NCBI RefSeq assembly: GCF_016775705.1
Contig: NZ_CP068760.1
Span: 3,534,001 to 3,598,000, forward strand
DNA from: Chryseobacterium cucumeris
Lineage (GTDB): Bacteria; Bacteroidota; Bacteroidia; Flavobacteriales; Weeksellaceae
Reading direction: 5' to 3'
Length of the DNA stretch: 64,000 bases
Shown piece after piece: positions 35,557 through 46,017 of the stretch (the first letter of the stretch is position 1; every line of letters starts with the position of its first letter). The position numbers and the translations under genes were made by a program. The notes under the pieces were generated by a model that ran no database searches, was not told where the DNA came from, and was given only the letters and a program-made list of their open reading frames with translations.

Positions 35557-37026
35557 ATGAATAGAAATTATGTTTTTTCTCTCCTTGGGCTTTTTTTATT
35601 TGCCTTTGGAAATGCTCAGAATTATAAGAAGCCTCTTGTTTCTGCTATCAAAGAATCTGATCTCCGCACCGATATGTATCAGCTTGCTGCAGACCAGTTC
35701 TGGGGACGCGAAGCCGGAACACTGGATGAATTGAAAGTCTCTATGTGGCTGGCTGATAAAGCCAAGGAAGCCGGAATGAAACCTGCCGGAGATAATGGAA
35801 CATTTTTCCAGTTCTTTGATATGTACAGACATCAGGTGATCCCGCAAAGCACCCTGAAAATCGGAGATAACAGTTTAAAATTATGGAAGGATTTTCTGGT
35901 TGCAGAACCTGTAAATGCTTCTGTAGACGCTGAAGTTGTATATGCCGGAAACGCAGAACCTGAAGAGCTTGTGAAATTGAATATCAAAGGGAAAGTTCTT
36001 GCAGTAAACGCATCCGACAAAAATATTTCTAAGGATATGACTCTTTTTGTAAGAAGATATCCCGGATTTGTAAGAAATAAATATTACAAGAAAGCTTCTG
36101 AACTGGGAGCCAAAGCCATTATCTTCATCACCGATGATATCTCCGAGCAAAGCTGGGTAGAAGTACTGCCTCAAATGACAAGAGGAAGCTATGGCGTAGA
36201 AGGATTAAGAGAAAAAATCACCAATAATATTCCTGTTGTGTGGATCAAAAGAGAAAATGCCAGCTGGGTAAAAAACAATCCTAAAGCTTCTCTGAACCTG
36301 ATCACTGAAACTTACAAATACCCTTCAGTAAATATTATCGGAAAAATTGATGGTACAGATCCTGTTCTTAAAAATGAATATGTTCTGTTAAGCGGACACC
36401 AGGATCATGACGGGATCAGACATCCTGTAAAGAATGACACGATCTACAACGGTGCTGATGATAACGCCAGTACTTGTGTTGCCATGTTAGCAATGGCCAG
36501 AGCTTACAAAAAACAGCCGGGAAAAAGAAGCATCCTTTTTGTTTTCCATGGCGCTGAAGAAAGAGGATTACTGGGTTCAAGATGGCATGCAGCCCATCCT
36601 GTTGTTCCGAAAGAAAAAATTGTAGCCGTACTGAATGGTGACATGATCGGGAGAAATGACAATAATGAAGCTGCTTTATTAGGAGGAAATGCTCCTCACA
36701 AAAATTCTGAAGAGCTGGTAAAAATGGCCGAAGATGCCAACAATGAAAGTACAAAGTTCAAATACCTTAAAGATTGGGATTCTCCAAGCCATGCTGAGTA
36801 TTTCTATTTCAGAAGTGATCATCTTCCATATGCTAAAATTGGCATTCCTGCTGTATTCTTTACCAGTGTTCTGCATGATCAGTACCATACCCCGCAGGAT
36901 GAATCAGAAAATATCAATTACAAAAAGCTGTATAAAATGACGGAATGGATGTACAGAACATCCTGGAAAGTAGCTAATGAAGCTGAACGTCCGAAAGTAA
37001 TTTCGAATTTTTCGCTTGAAAGATAA
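35557..37026 (+). CDS. M28-family zinc aminopeptidase with PA domain
   Basis: 489 residues, secreted (signal peptide ends near FGNAQ). A PA-like insert occupies about 130–260. The M28 catalytic core supplies the di-zinc ligands and base: His in SGHQDHDG, bridging Asp in YNGADDNAS, Glu pair in FHGAEERG, Asp in LNGDMIGRND, and His in HDQYHTPQDE. The family removes N-terminal amino acids from peptides outside the inner membrane. It is followed by the repeat array at 37046. Confidence 0.92.
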   Translation: MNRNYVFSLLGLFLFAFGNAQNYKKPLVSAIKESDLRTDMYQLAADQFWGREAGTLDELKVSMWLADKAKEAGMKPAGDNGTFFQFFDMYRHQVIPQSTLKIGDNSLKLWKDFLVAEPVNASVDAEVVYAGNAEPEELVKLNIKGKVLAVNASDKNISKDMTLFVRRYPGFVRNKYYKKASELGAKAIIFITDDISEQSWVEVLPQMTRGSYGVEGLREKITNNIPVVWIKRENASWVKNNPKASLNLITETYKYPSVNIIGKIDGTDPVLKNEYVLLSGHQDHDGIRHPVKNDTIYNGADDNASTCVAMLAMARAYKKQPGKRSILFVFHGAEERGLLGSRWHAAHPVVPKEKIVAVLNGDMIGRNDNNEAALLGGNAPHKNSEELVKMAEDANNESTKFKYLKDWDSPSHAEYFYFRSDHLPYAKIGIPAVFFTSVLHDQYHTPQDESENINYKKLYKMTEWMYRTSWKVANEAERPKVISNFSLER

Positions 37027-37045
37027 TTTATAAAAAGAATTATAT

Positions 37046-38850
37046 TTCTTTTGTCTTGAAACAAAAGAAACAAAAATTCAAGACTTAGAAACTTCAGCTA
37101 AAAATGAAATCTGTTCTCTAAAAACTCTAAACTCGTGCGGAAACGATCTATGTTTAGAATCATATTTTGTCCCGCACTCAAACAATAGAGTTTTTTTAAC
37201 GTTCACAGAATTCATTTTCTTAACGCTTCACTTTCTTATGTCATTTGATATTGCCAGAAACATAAAAGCTTCACAAAAATTGTGAAGCTTTTTTTCATCA
37301 CTGAAGCCATCCTGATTACTAAATATCGAAGATGTTTTCTTCACTATTCTTAAAAACTTTATTATTCTTAATGGTTCGAAAAATTATTTTTAATCTACTT
37401 CTTTTGTCTTGAAACAAAAGAATCAAAAATTCAAGACTCAGAAACTTCAGCTAAAAATAAAATCTGTTCTCTAAAAACTCTAAACTCGTGCGGAAACAGT
37501 CTATGTTTAGAATCATATTTTGTCCCGCACTCAAACATTAGAGTTTTTTTAACGTTCACAGAATTCATTTTCTTAACGCTTCAGTTTCCTATGTCATTGG
37601 ATATTGCCAAAAATACAAAAGCTTCACAATGTTTGTGAAGCTTTTGTCATCATTGTGTTTTTAGAATCTGATTTGTGTACGAAATAATTTAATATTGAAT
37701 AGGATTTTAAACCATTAAGAGGAATTTAGATGATAAGGAAAGTTAAGTTTCAAATAAATTTGAATGAAGCACCTTACTTAATAAATATCGAAAGATATTA
37801 TCCTTAACTATTCTTAAAAACTTTATTATTCTTAATGGTTCGAAAAATTATTTTTAATCTACTTCTTTTGTCTTGAAACAAAAGAATCAAAAATTCAAGA
37901 CTCAGAAACTTCAGCTAAAAATGAAATCTGTTCTCTAAAAACTCTAAACTCGTGCGGAAACGATCTATGTTTAGAATCATATTTTGTCCCGCACTCAAAC
38001 AATAGAGTTTTTTTAACGTTCACAGAATTCATTTTCTTAACGCTTCACTTTCTTATGTCATTTGATATTGCCAGAAACATAAAAGCTTCACAAAAATTGT
38101 GAAGCTTTTTTTCATCACTGAAGCCATCCTGCTTACTAAATATCGAAGATGTTTTCTTCACTATTCTTAAAAACTTTATTATTCTTAATGGTTCGAAAAA
38201 TTATTTTTAATCTACTTCTTTTGTCTTGAAACAAAAGAATCAAAAATTCAAGACTCAGAAACTTCAGCTAAAAATAAAATCTGTTCTCTAAAAACTCTAA
38301 ACTCGTGCGGAAACAGTCTATGTTTAGAATCATAGGTTGTCCCGCACTCAAACACCAGAGTTTTTTTAACGTTCACAGAATTCATTTTCTTAACGCTTCA
38401 CTTTCTTCTGTCCTTTGAAATTGCCAGAAACATAAGGAAAGTTAAGTTTCAAATTCATTTGAATCAAGCTTGTTTACTCAATATCGAAGATATTTCCTTA
38501 ACTATTCTTAAAAACTTAATCCTTCTTAATGGTTTTAAATTAATATTCTTTTGTCTTGAAACAAAAGAATCAAAAATTCAAGACTTAGAAACTTCAGCTA
38601 AAAATGAAATCTGTTCTCTAAAAACTCTAAACTCGTGCGAAACGATCTATATTGAGAATCATATTTTGTCCCGCACTCAGACACCAGAGTTTTCTTAACG
38701 TTCACAGAATTCATTTTCTTAACGCTTCACTTTCTTATGTCGTTTGAAATTGACAGAAACATAAAAGCTTCACTAAAATTGTGAAGCTTTTTTCATCATT
38801 GTGTTTTTAGAATCTGATTTGTGTACGAAATAATTTAATATTGAATATAA
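37046..38850 (+). repeat. Five-copy tandem array of a structured non-coding unit
   Basis: Units start at 37046, 37399, 37863, 38216 and 38546 (spacing 353, 464, 353, 330). Each contains hairpin 1, GTCTTGAA…TTCAAGAC with an A-rich loop; hairpin 2, CTCTAAACTCGTGCGG … CCGCACTCAAAC…AGAG followed by a T-run; and, in copies 1, 2, 3 and 5, hairpin 3, AAGCTTCACA…TGTGAAGCTT followed by T's. Units 1 and 3 are nearly identical (CGATCT in the loop), and 2 and 4 share CAGTCT, pointing to an 817-bp duplication. Stem halves are conserved while loops and spacers vary. No plausible reading frame runs through the array. Confidence 0.93.
38763..38791. terminator. Bidirectional terminator in the last repeat unit, serving ilvA
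   Basis: Eleven-bp stem AAAAGCTTCAC / GTGAAGCTTTT with T-runs on both strands, 62 bases past the ilvA stop. It most likely ends the ilv operon transcript. Confidence 0.75.
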
Positions 38851-38852
38851 TT

Positions 38853-40115
38853 TTAAATAAGCAAATTCATCAGTGAAGGATCATTGTTCAGATAGTTGAC
38901 AAAGAAATCATATTGTTTCATTTTATCAATTAAAGGAGTGAAATCTTTGTTTTGTTTTAAAGCAATTCCTACTACTGCGATTCCCTTTTCTTTTGAATTT
39001 TTCTGGGTATATTCAAAATAAGTGATGTCATCATCAGGTCCCAGTACATCCATTACAAAGGTTTTCAATGCTCCGGGACGCTGTGGAAATCTGACAAGGA
39101 AATAATGTTTTAGTCCTGCATGAAGCAATGCTTTTTCCTTGATTTCTTCCATCCGGGTAATGTCATTATTGCTTCCGCTGATAATACATACTACGTTTTT
39201 ACCTTTTATCTCTTCTCTATATTTGTCCAATACTGCTACTGAAAGTGCCCCTGCCGGTTCTACAACAATAGCATCTTTATTATACAAAGACAATATGGTT
39301 TCGCAGACAAGCCCTTCATCCACTGTTGCCATATCGTACAGGATATCTTTACAGCGTTCAAATGTAATATCTCCCACTTGCTGTACGGCTGCTCCGTCTA
39401 CAAAACGGCTGATCTTTTCAAGAAGAACAGGTTTTCCCTTTTCAAGGGCTTTTTTCATGCTTGCTGCTGCGGAGGGCTCTACCCCGATAATCTTTGTTTG
39501 CGGAGACAAATGCTGAAATACTGTGCAGATTCCTGCTGCCAGTCCGCCGCCGCCGATCGGTACAAAAAGATAATCAACCACACCTTCTGTCTGTTCCAGA
39601 ATCTCCAGTGCTGTTGTTGCCTGTCCTTCAATAATCGCCGGATCATCAAAAGGATGGATAAATACGCTGTTATGGTCTTTACAAAACCTCATCGCAGCAT
39701 CTTTAGATTCATCGAATGTGTCTCCAAATAAAATAACATCAATGTATTCTCCACCGAACATTTTCACCTGTTCAAGCTTTTGCCCGGGAGTTGGCAAAGG
39801 CATGAAAATCGTTCCTTTCACCTTCATGGTCTGGCATGCAAATGCAACTCCCTGCGCATGATTTCCGGCACTGGCACACACAACACCTTTTGAAAGTTCT
39901 TCCTCAGACATGGTGGCCATCTTGTTATAGGCACCTCTTATTTTATAGGATCTTACCCTTTGAAGATCTTCTCTTTTAAAATAAATATTCGACTCATAAA
40001 TAGCTGACAGATTGTTATTGACAGCCAAAGGTGTTTTTACCACTACATTTTTTAATCGTTCCTCCGCTTTATAGACATTCTCTAAAACGGAGGAACTTAC
40101 TCCCTCTTTCATCAT
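38853..40115 (-). CDS. ilvA: Threonine ammonia-lyase (threonine dehydratase)
   Basis: PLP enzyme that converts threonine to 2-oxobutyrate, the first committed step to isoleucine. 420 residues: the PLP lysine is in VRSYKIRGAYNKM, the phosphate-binding loop is PIGGGGLAAG, and the C-terminal ~85 residues form one ACT-like regulatory domain (HYFLVRFPQRPGALKTFV), as in the Bacillus-type short enzyme. Its place as last gene of the ilv operon supports the biosynthetic rather than catabolic form. It lies 11 bases after ilvC. Confidence 0.95.
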   Translation of the reverse strand: MMKEGVSSSVLENVYKAEERLKNVVVKTPLAVNNNLSAIYESNIYFKREDLQRVRSYKIRGAYNKMATMSEEELSKGVVCASAGNHAQGVAFACQTMKVKGTIFMPLPTPGQKLEQVKMFGGEYIDVILFGDTFDESKDAAMRFCKDHNSVFIHPFDDPAIIEGQATTALEILEQTEGVVDYLFVPIGGGGLAAGICTVFQHLSPQTKIIGVEPSAAASMKKALEKGKPVLLEKISRFVDGAAVQQVGDITFERCKDILYDMATVDEGLVCETILSLYNKDAIVVEPAGALSVAVLDKYREEIKGKNVVCIISGSNNDITRMEEIKEKALLHAGLKHYFLVRFPQRPGALKTFVMDVLGPDDDITYFEYTQKNSKEKGIAVVGIALKQNKDFTPLIDKMKQYDFFVNYLNNDPSLMNLLI

Positions 40116-40126
40116 CCGTTTATTTA

Positions 40127-41173
40127 CTAATTATTTTCTGGTCTCAGGCTTCGTACTGTTTTTCCGGCCTTCCACATTTCGCTTTCTCTTAGCTCACTAA
40201 GTTCAGCTTCCAGTTTTTCACGGTAATCCGGTTTGCTGTTGCTGTCAATGGAACGTTGAGCTTCATTTCCTTTGGCTACATTATCATACAGCTCTTCAAA
40301 CAAAGGTGAAGTAGCATCTCTGAAACGTTTCCACCAGTCCAAAGCTCCTCTCTGAGCGGTTGTACTGCAGTTAGCATACATCCAGTCCATTCCATTTTCT
40401 GCTACCAATGGCATCAATGACTGAGTCAATTCTTCTACGGTTTCATTAAAGGCTTCAGAAGGGCTGTGTCCATTTTTTCGCAATACATCATACTGAGCGG
40501 CAAATATTCCCTGTACAGCACCCATCAAAGTTCCACGTTCTCCGGCTAGATCACTGTAAACTTCTTTTTTAAAGTCGGTTTCAAAAAGATATCCGCTTCC
40601 TATAGCAATTCCCAATGCTGTTACTCTTTCTCTGGCTTTTCCTGTAGCATCCTGATAAACGGCAAAACTGCTGTTTAAACCTCTGTCCTGCAGAAACATT
40701 CTTCTCAATGAAGTTCCTGAACCTTTAGGAGCTACCAGAAATACATCTACATCGGCTGGAGGAACAATTCCAGTACGCTCGCTGAATGTGATTCCGAAAC
40801 CATGAGAAAAATACAACGCTTTCCCTGGAGTAAGATGCTGTTTTACTTTCGGCCAGTATTCAATCTGTGCAGCATCACTCAGAAGATAGCAGATAATGGT
40901 TCCTTTTTCCAATGCTTCTTCAATTTCAAATAATGTTTCTCCCGGTACAAATCCGTCTGCTATTGCTTTATCCCAAGATTTGGAGTTTTTTCTCTGCCCT
41001 ACAATCACATTAATTCCGTTATCTTTCTGGTTCAAAGCCTGCCCGGGCCCCTGTACTCCATATCCAATTACTGCTACAACTTCATCTTTTAATGCTTCCT
41101 GAGCTTTTTCCAACGGAAATTCTTCTCTTGTTACTACGTTCTCCTCTACTCCTCCAAAATTCAATTTTGCCAT
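40127..41173 (-). CDS. ilvC: Ketol-acid reductoisomerase
   Basis: NADPH- and Mg-dependent rearrangement and reduction of acetolactate or acetohydroxybutyrate in Val, Leu and Ile synthesis. 348 residues, class I-sized. The N-terminal Rossmann domain has GYGVQGPGQALNQKDNG, the Mg-binding segment includes DLAGERGTLMGAVQG, and the knotted C-terminal domain follows. Fifth gene of the ilv operon. Confidence 0.96.
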   Translation of the reverse strand: MAKLNFGGVEENVVTREEFPLEKAQEALKDEVVAVIGYGVQGPGQALNQKDNGINVIVGQRKNSKSWDKAIADGFVPGETLFEIEEALEKGTIICYLLSDAAQIEYWPKVKQHLTPGKALYFSHGFGITFSERTGIVPPADVDVFLVAPKGSGTSLRRMFLQDRGLNSSFAVYQDATGKARERVTALGIAIGSGYLFETDFKKEVYSDLAGERGTLMGAVQGIFAAQYDVLRKNGHSPSEAFNETVEELTQSLMPLVAENGMDWMYANCSTTAQRGALDWWKRFRDATSPLFEELYDNVAKGNEAQRSIDSNSKPDYREKLEAELSELRESEMWKAGKTVRSLRPENN

Positions 41174-41220
41174 TTTTTTTGATTTTATTTATTATTGATT
41201 GTGATGTTTAATTTTTGCTT

Positions 41221-41502
41221 TTAGCTTGCATATTCTACTGCTGTCAGGTATGGATTTCTGTGATAATGTACTTCCAGAACGTCTACCTGCTTTTCCATTT
41301 GTCTGCTGATCTTCTGAACAGAATCTTCTGTTTCTCTGATAACAATAACAAACTTTTTTACTTTTTCCATTTCTGAAGGACCAACATTAAAGGTCACCAT
41401 AGAAATTCTTCTTCTCGAAAAAATAGCATTGATGCGGCTGATCAATCCTAAATAATCTTCTGTATACGCTGTAATGGTATATTCTTTATGATCTGTTTTC
41501 AT
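41221..41502 (-). CDS. ilvN: Acetolactate synthase small subunit, short form
   Basis: Regulatory subunit of acetohydroxyacid synthase. 93 residues that amount to a single ACT domain (YTITAYTEDYLGLISRINAIF, then SMVTFNVGPSE). The usual IlvN/IlvH has 160–190 residues with a second C-terminal domain; here the stop follows directly and no remnant is readable downstream, so the protein is IlvM-like in size. It lies 18 bases after ilvB, in operon order. Confidence 0.88.
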   Translation of the reverse strand: MKTDHKEYTITAYTEDYLGLISRINAIFSRRRISMVTFNVGPSEMEKVKKFVIVIRETEDSVQKISRQMEKQVDVLEVHYHRNPYLTAVEYAS

Positions 41503-41520
41503 CTTTTTTATTTTTAAATT

Positions 41521-43242
41521 TTATTTATTGTTTAATACAATTTCCGAAACACTTTTTCCCTGAGGGATCATCGGAAATACATTGTGTTCTTTTCCTGTCA
41601 TTACTTCAAGGAGGAAAGATCCTTCATGGTTAAGCATTTCTTGGAGTCCTGCTTTCAGATCTTTTCTCTCGGATACCTTTTTTCCGGGAATATTGTATCC
41701 TTTTGCCACCTGAACGAAATCGGGGCTCTGGATATCTACGGAGGAATATCTTTCTTCGTGAAACAATTCCTGCCACTGCCTTACCATTCCCAGATAGCAG
41801 TTATTCAGTATTAATATTTTAACTTCGGGATGATACTGCATTATGGTTCCCAGTTCCTGAATATTCATCTGAGCTCCTCCGTCTCCCATCACAGCAATAA
41901 CAGGACGGTTTGTTTCTGCATAAGATGCTCCTATTGCAGCGGGAAGACAGAATCCCATGGTTCCCAGCCCACCGCTTGTGACATTGGTTCGGGAATGTTT
42001 GAACTGAGAGTATCGGCATGTCGCCATCTGATGCTGTCCTACATCTGTCACAATTACTGCTTCACCTGCTGTTATCTCATTCAACTGGCGGATAACCTCT
42101 CCCATTGTAATCTCACCTTCTTCAGGGTAGAGCTCCGTATGAATAAGATTGATGCTTTCAATTTCATGACATTTTTTAAATCTTTTATGCCAGTGATGAT
42201 GTTCTCTTTTTACGATCTTTTCTGTAAGAAGAGGAAGCGTATGTTTGCAGTTTCCAAGAACAGGAACATCTGCTTTTACATTTTTATTGATCTCTGCGTT
42301 ATCAATATCCAGATGAACAATCTTTGCATGTTTTGCATACTGATCCAATCTTCCGGTCACACGGTCATCGAACCGCATTCCTACAGCAATCAGAACATCA
42401 CATTCGTTGGTTAATATATTCGGGCCATAGTTTCCGTGCATTCCTACCATTCCTACCGCTTGTGGATGATGAGTTGGAATAGCACTCATTCCCAGAACCG
42501 TCCATGCTACCGGAATTCCTGATTTTTCTGCAAACTGTAAGAACTCCTTTTCAGCTTTTCCGAGCATAATCCCCTGTCCAGCAATGACAAATGGCTTTTC
42601 TGCATTATTGATCAACGCTGCAGCTTTTCCGATATTTTCCATACATGGATCGGGATCCGGTTTATAGCTGCGTAATGTGTGGCATGGTGAATAGCCTTTA
42701 TAAGCAACAGACTGCAGCTGGGCATTTTTGGTAACATCAATCAGAACAGGACCAGGGCGGCCGGACTTTGCGATGTAGAATGCTTTTGCCAATACTTCGG
42801 GAAGCTCGTGAGCATCCGTCACCTGATAATTCCACTTGGTAACCGGGCTTGTGATGTTCATAACGTCTATTTCCTGAAAGGCATCAGTTCCGAGAAGGTG
42901 TTCAAAAACCTGTCCCGTAATACATACCAAGGGAGTATTATCGAGTAAAGCATCAGCCAGTCCCGTAACGAGATTAGTTGCTCCCGGGCCGCTGGTAGCC
43001 AATACAACACCAACTTCTCCTGAGACTCTTGCAAGACCTTGTGCCGCATGCACTGCTGCCTGCTCGTGACGTACAAGGATATGTTTCAGGTTTTCTTTAT
43101 AATCGTAAAGGGCATCATAAATAGGGATAATAGCACCTCCCGGATATCCGAAAACGGTTTTCACTCCTTCCTGAAGAAAGGCTTCAAGAATGATCCGGCT
43201 TCCGCTCAGTTGTATTTCTGTTGATAAATTCGGGTTTTCCAT
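41521..43242 (-). CDS. ilvB: Acetolactate synthase large subunit
   Basis: Thiamine-diphosphate enzyme that makes acetolactate or acetohydroxybutyrate. 573 residues, normal length. The ThDP-activating Glu lies in RHEQAAVHAAQGLAR; the FAD/central domain has GMVGMHGNYGPN; the ThDP/Mg motif is GDGGAQMNIQELGT, followed by ILNNCYLGMVRQWQ. Third gene of the operon, five bases from ilvD. Confidence 0.97.
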   Translation of the reverse strand: MENPNLSTEIQLSGSRIILEAFLQEGVKTVFGYPGGAIIPIYDALYDYKENLKHILVRHEQAAVHAAQGLARVSGEVGVVLATSGPGATNLVTGLADALLDNTPLVCITGQVFEHLLGTDAFQEIDVMNITSPVTKWNYQVTDAHELPEVLAKAFYIAKSGRPGPVLIDVTKNAQLQSVAYKGYSPCHTLRSYKPDPDPCMENIGKAAALINNAEKPFVIAGQGIMLGKAEKEFLQFAEKSGIPVAWTVLGMSAIPTHHPQAVGMVGMHGNYGPNILTNECDVLIAVGMRFDDRVTGRLDQYAKHAKIVHLDIDNAEINKNVKADVPVLGNCKHTLPLLTEKIVKREHHHWHKRFKKCHEIESINLIHTELYPEEGEITMGEVIRQLNEITAGEAVIVTDVGQHQMATCRYSQFKHSRTNVTSGGLGTMGFCLPAAIGASYAETNRPVIAVMGDGGAQMNIQELGTIMQYHPEVKILILNNCYLGMVRQWQELFHEERYSSVDIQSPDFVQVAKGYNIPGKKVSERKDLKAGLQEMLNHEGSFLLEVMTGKEHNVFPMIPQGKSVSEIVLNNK

Positions 43243-43247
43243 ATTTT

Positions 43248-44930
43248 TTATTGAGTGATTTCGTCTGTTACACAGCCTTCTGCCGCTGATGATACGGTTA
43301 AAGCATATTTATAAAGCAATCCTTTCTGTACTTTAAGAGCTGGTTTTTGCCATCCTTTTTTCCTTCTTTCTATTTCTTCTTCTGAAACTTTGAGCTGTAT
43401 AGTATTGTTGACAGCATCAATTTCAATCAGGTCATTATCGTTTACAAAGGCTATCAAACCTCCTTCGTGCGCTTCGGGAGTGATGTGTCCTACTACAAAA
43501 CCATGAGTTCCTCCGCTGAATCTTCCATCTGTAATCAAGGCTACACTGCTTCCCAGGCCTGCCCCGATCAGCGCGCTCGTGGGTTTCAGCATTTCAGGCA
43601 TTCCGGGAGCACCTTTCGGACCTTCATGACGGATGACAATCACATCGCCATGCCGGACGGTTCCATCCTGAATTCCTCTGATCAGATTTTTTTCGCCATC
43701 AAATACACGCGCTTTTCCTACGAAACGTTCTCCTTCTTTACCTGTAATCTTTGCTACACTTCCTTTTTCAGCAAGATTTCCGTATAATATTCTCAGGTGC
43801 CCTGTTTCTTTTACAGGTTCTGATAATGGTTTAATAATTTTTTGAGTCGTAAAATCCAGATCGGGAACATTTTCTAAATTCTCTGCAACTGTTTTTCCGG
43901 TTACCGTTAAACAATCCCCATGTAATAATCCCTGATTTAAAAGGTATTTCATTACTGATGGTATTCCTCCGTGCTCATACAGATCCTGCATCAGGTATTT
44001 CCCGCTTGGCTTTAAATCTGCCAGCACCGGAGTTTTATCACTCATCTTCTGGAAATCATCCTGAGTAAGTGGTACTCCCACACTTTTTGCCATAGCTATA
44101 AAATGCAGAACGGCATTGGTACTTCCTCCAAGAATAACAATCATGCGCAGCGCATTTTCAAAAGCTTTGCGGGTCATGATATCCGAAGGTTTAATATCTT
44201 TTTCCAATAATATTTTCAGGTATTTTCCTGCTTCAAGACATTCTTCCTGTTTTTCTTTGCTTAAAGCTGGATTGGAAGAAGAATACGGAAGACTCATTCC
44301 TAAAGCCTCTATCGCGGAAGCCATTGTATTGGCTGTATACATTCCACCACATGCACCAGCTCCGGGGCAGGAATTTTTCACAACCCCATCAAAATCTTCT
44401 TCCGTAATTTCTCCTGCAATCTTTTTCCCCAATGCTTCAAAAGCAGAAACAATATTAAGCTGTTCACCTTTATAGCAACCTGGAGCAATCGTTCCTCCGT
44501 ACACCATGATGGATGGTCTGTTCAGCCTTCCCATCGCAATGATGGTTCCCGGCATATTTTTGTCGCATCCCGGCAATGCGATTAATCCGTCGTAATATTG
44601 TGCTCCACAGATGGCTTCGATGCTGTCTGCAATTACATCACGGCTTACCAGAGAATAGCGCATTCCATCTGTTCCATTACTCATTCCGTCACTTACTCCG
44701 ATGGTGTTAAAAATCAATCCGGCTAATCCATGATTCCATGTTCCTTTTTTTACGACCTGAGCCAGATCATTCAAATGCATATTACAAGTGTTCCCGTCAT
44801 AGCCCATACTGGCAATTCCGACCTGAGCCTTATGCATATCTTCTTCTGTAAATCCTATCCCGTACAACATGGCTTTGGCTGCGGGTTGTTCGCTATTTTG
44901 CGTGAATGTTTTTGAATATTTATTTAACAT
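43248..44930 (-). CDS. ilvD: Dihydroxy-acid dehydratase
   Basis: Iron–sulfur enzyme that dehydrates dihydroxy acids in Val and Ile synthesis. 560 residues. Cluster and active-site landmarks: [26 protein letters not shown] and [15 protein letters not shown]. The 180-base gap from ilvE is the largest in the operon and contains a TAGTTTTG motif (minus strand, plus 44995–45002) that could be a weak internal promoter. Confidence 0.97.
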   Translation of the reverse strand: MLNKYSKTFTQNSEQPAAKAMLYGIGFTEEDMHKAQVGIASMGYDGNTCNMHLNDLAQVVKKGTWNHGLAGLIFNTIGVSDGMSNGTDGMRYSLVSRDVIADSIEAICGAQYYDGLIALPGCDKNMPGTIIAMGRLNRPSIMVYGGTIAPGCYKGEQLNIVSAFEALGKKIAGEITEEDFDGVVKNSCPGAGACGGMYTANTMASAIEALGMSLPYSSSNPALSKEKQEECLEAGKYLKILLEKDIKPSDIMTRKAFENALRMIVILGGSTNAVLHFIAMAKSVGVPLTQDDFQKMSDKTPVLADLKPSGKYLMQDLYEHGGIPSVMKYLLNQGLLHGDCLTVTGKTVAENLENVPDLDFTTQKIIKPLSEPVKETGHLRILYGNLAEKGSVAKITGKEGERFVGKARVFDGEKNLIRGIQDGTVRHGDVIVIRHEGPKGAPGMPEMLKPTSALIGAGLGSSVALITDGRFSGGTHGFVVGHITPEAHEGGLIAFVNDNDLIEIDAVNNTIQLKVSEEEIERRKKGWQKPALKVQKGLLYKYALTVSSAAEGCVTDEITQ

Positions 44931-45110
44931 ACTTTTCCTACATTTTCTATTCTTTTCCCTTTCTTCAAATAGAGTTCTTTACTAAATTTTGATCCAAAAC
45001 TACATTTTGTAATATTCTTTTCATTTTCGTTTTTTCCAAAAACTACAATATTCAATTGTTTAAAAAACGAATTTATTTATTTGATAATCAAATGTTTATA
45101 CTCTTAAAAT

Positions 45111-45983
45111 TTACAATGACAGAACTCTTACCAATTTCAAATATGCCTGTTGTACTCTCCTGCTCGCCGTATTTTCCCAATTTTTGGAAAATGGAACATC
45201 ATCAAGTGAATCCAGGGCAACAATTTCTGCTGCCGTACCACAGAAAAAGCCTGCATCTGCACCTCTCATTTCTTCAGGTTTGAAAAAAGTTTCCTTTACA
45301 GGGATAGCTAGCTCATTACAAATTTCCATAACGGTTTGTCTTGTAATGCCCGGAAGAATACTTCCTTTGGCCGGAGTATATAAAACTCCGTCTTTTTCGT
45401 AGAACACATTGGCACCTGAACTCTCGGCAACATTTCCGTTTTCATCCAGAACCAGCGCTTCATCATAGCCTTTATCTTTGGCATCCTGACAGGCTAATAT
45501 GGAGTTTACATAATGCCCTCCTACTTTGGCTTCCACCTTGAATGCCTTAGGATTAGGGCGTTGAAAAGGGGAAGTCATAATTTTCATTTTATCCGCCAGA
45601 TAGCCGTTGTTCCATTCCCATGCAAGAAGAGACAGATAAGATTTTTGTCCTTTTGAAAGTGACATATTGGGCGAACACGTAACCAACGGACGGATATAAG
45701 CATCTGTAAACCCATTACGATCCAGAAGTTCATAGGTAAGTTCTGTAAGCTGATTTACGGAATAATCAAAAGGAATATGCATGAGTTCTGCTGATCTTTT
45801 CAGTCTTTCGTAGTGTTCTTTTGCTTTGAAAATTTGAGTTCCATGATCTGTGCTGTAGGATTTAATGCCTTCAAAAACAGAGTAACCATAGTGAAGTGAT
45901 TGGCTGTAAAGATCAGTTCCCGCATCTTTCGCTTTCATAAATTTTCCGTCAAAGTAGATGGTCGTGTCGTCGTTGTAATACAT
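45111..45983 (-). CDS. ilvE: Branched-chain amino acid aminotransferase
   Basis: PLP-dependent last step of Val, Leu and Ile synthesis (fold type IV). 290 residues: the N-terminus has TTIYFDGKFMKAKDAG and LHYGYSVFEGIKSY; the PLP lysine lies in VEAKVGGHYVNSILACQDAK; the C-terminus has PGITRQTVMEI. The frame is open up to 46082, but the extra 33 residues would be encoded by the attenuator terminator, so the ATG at 45983 is the natural start. First gene of the ilv operon. Confidence 0.95.
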   Translation of the reverse strand: MYYNDDTTIYFDGKFMKAKDAGTDLYSQSLHYGYSVFEGIKSYSTDHGTQIFKAKEHYERLKRSAELMHIPFDYSVNQLTELTYELLDRNGFTDAYIRPLVTCSPNMSLSKGQKSYLSLLAWEWNNGYLADKMKIMTSPFQRPNPKAFKVEAKVGGHYVNSILACQDAKDKGYDEALVLDENGNVAESSGANVFYEKDGVLYTPAKGSILPGITRQTVMEICNELAIPVKETFFKPEEMRGADAGFFCGTAAEIVALDSLDDVPFSKNWENTASRRVQQAYLKLVRVLSL

Positions 45984-46017
45984 GTTATAGAAGTTTAAAA
46001 AATTAACAAATGGAAAT

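Noticed and set aside
38459..38698. 79-codon open frame inside the tandem array
   Set aside because: Lies across two repeat units, including their hairpins, has no equivalent in the other units, and shows no protein-like composition.
37046..38850. CRISPR array
   Set aside because: Units are 330–464 bp with no short direct repeat/spacer alternation and no cas genes in the window.
41830..42414. 194-codon frame antisense to ilvB
   Set aside because: Shadow frame; Cys/His/Ser-rich composition is typical of antisense translation.
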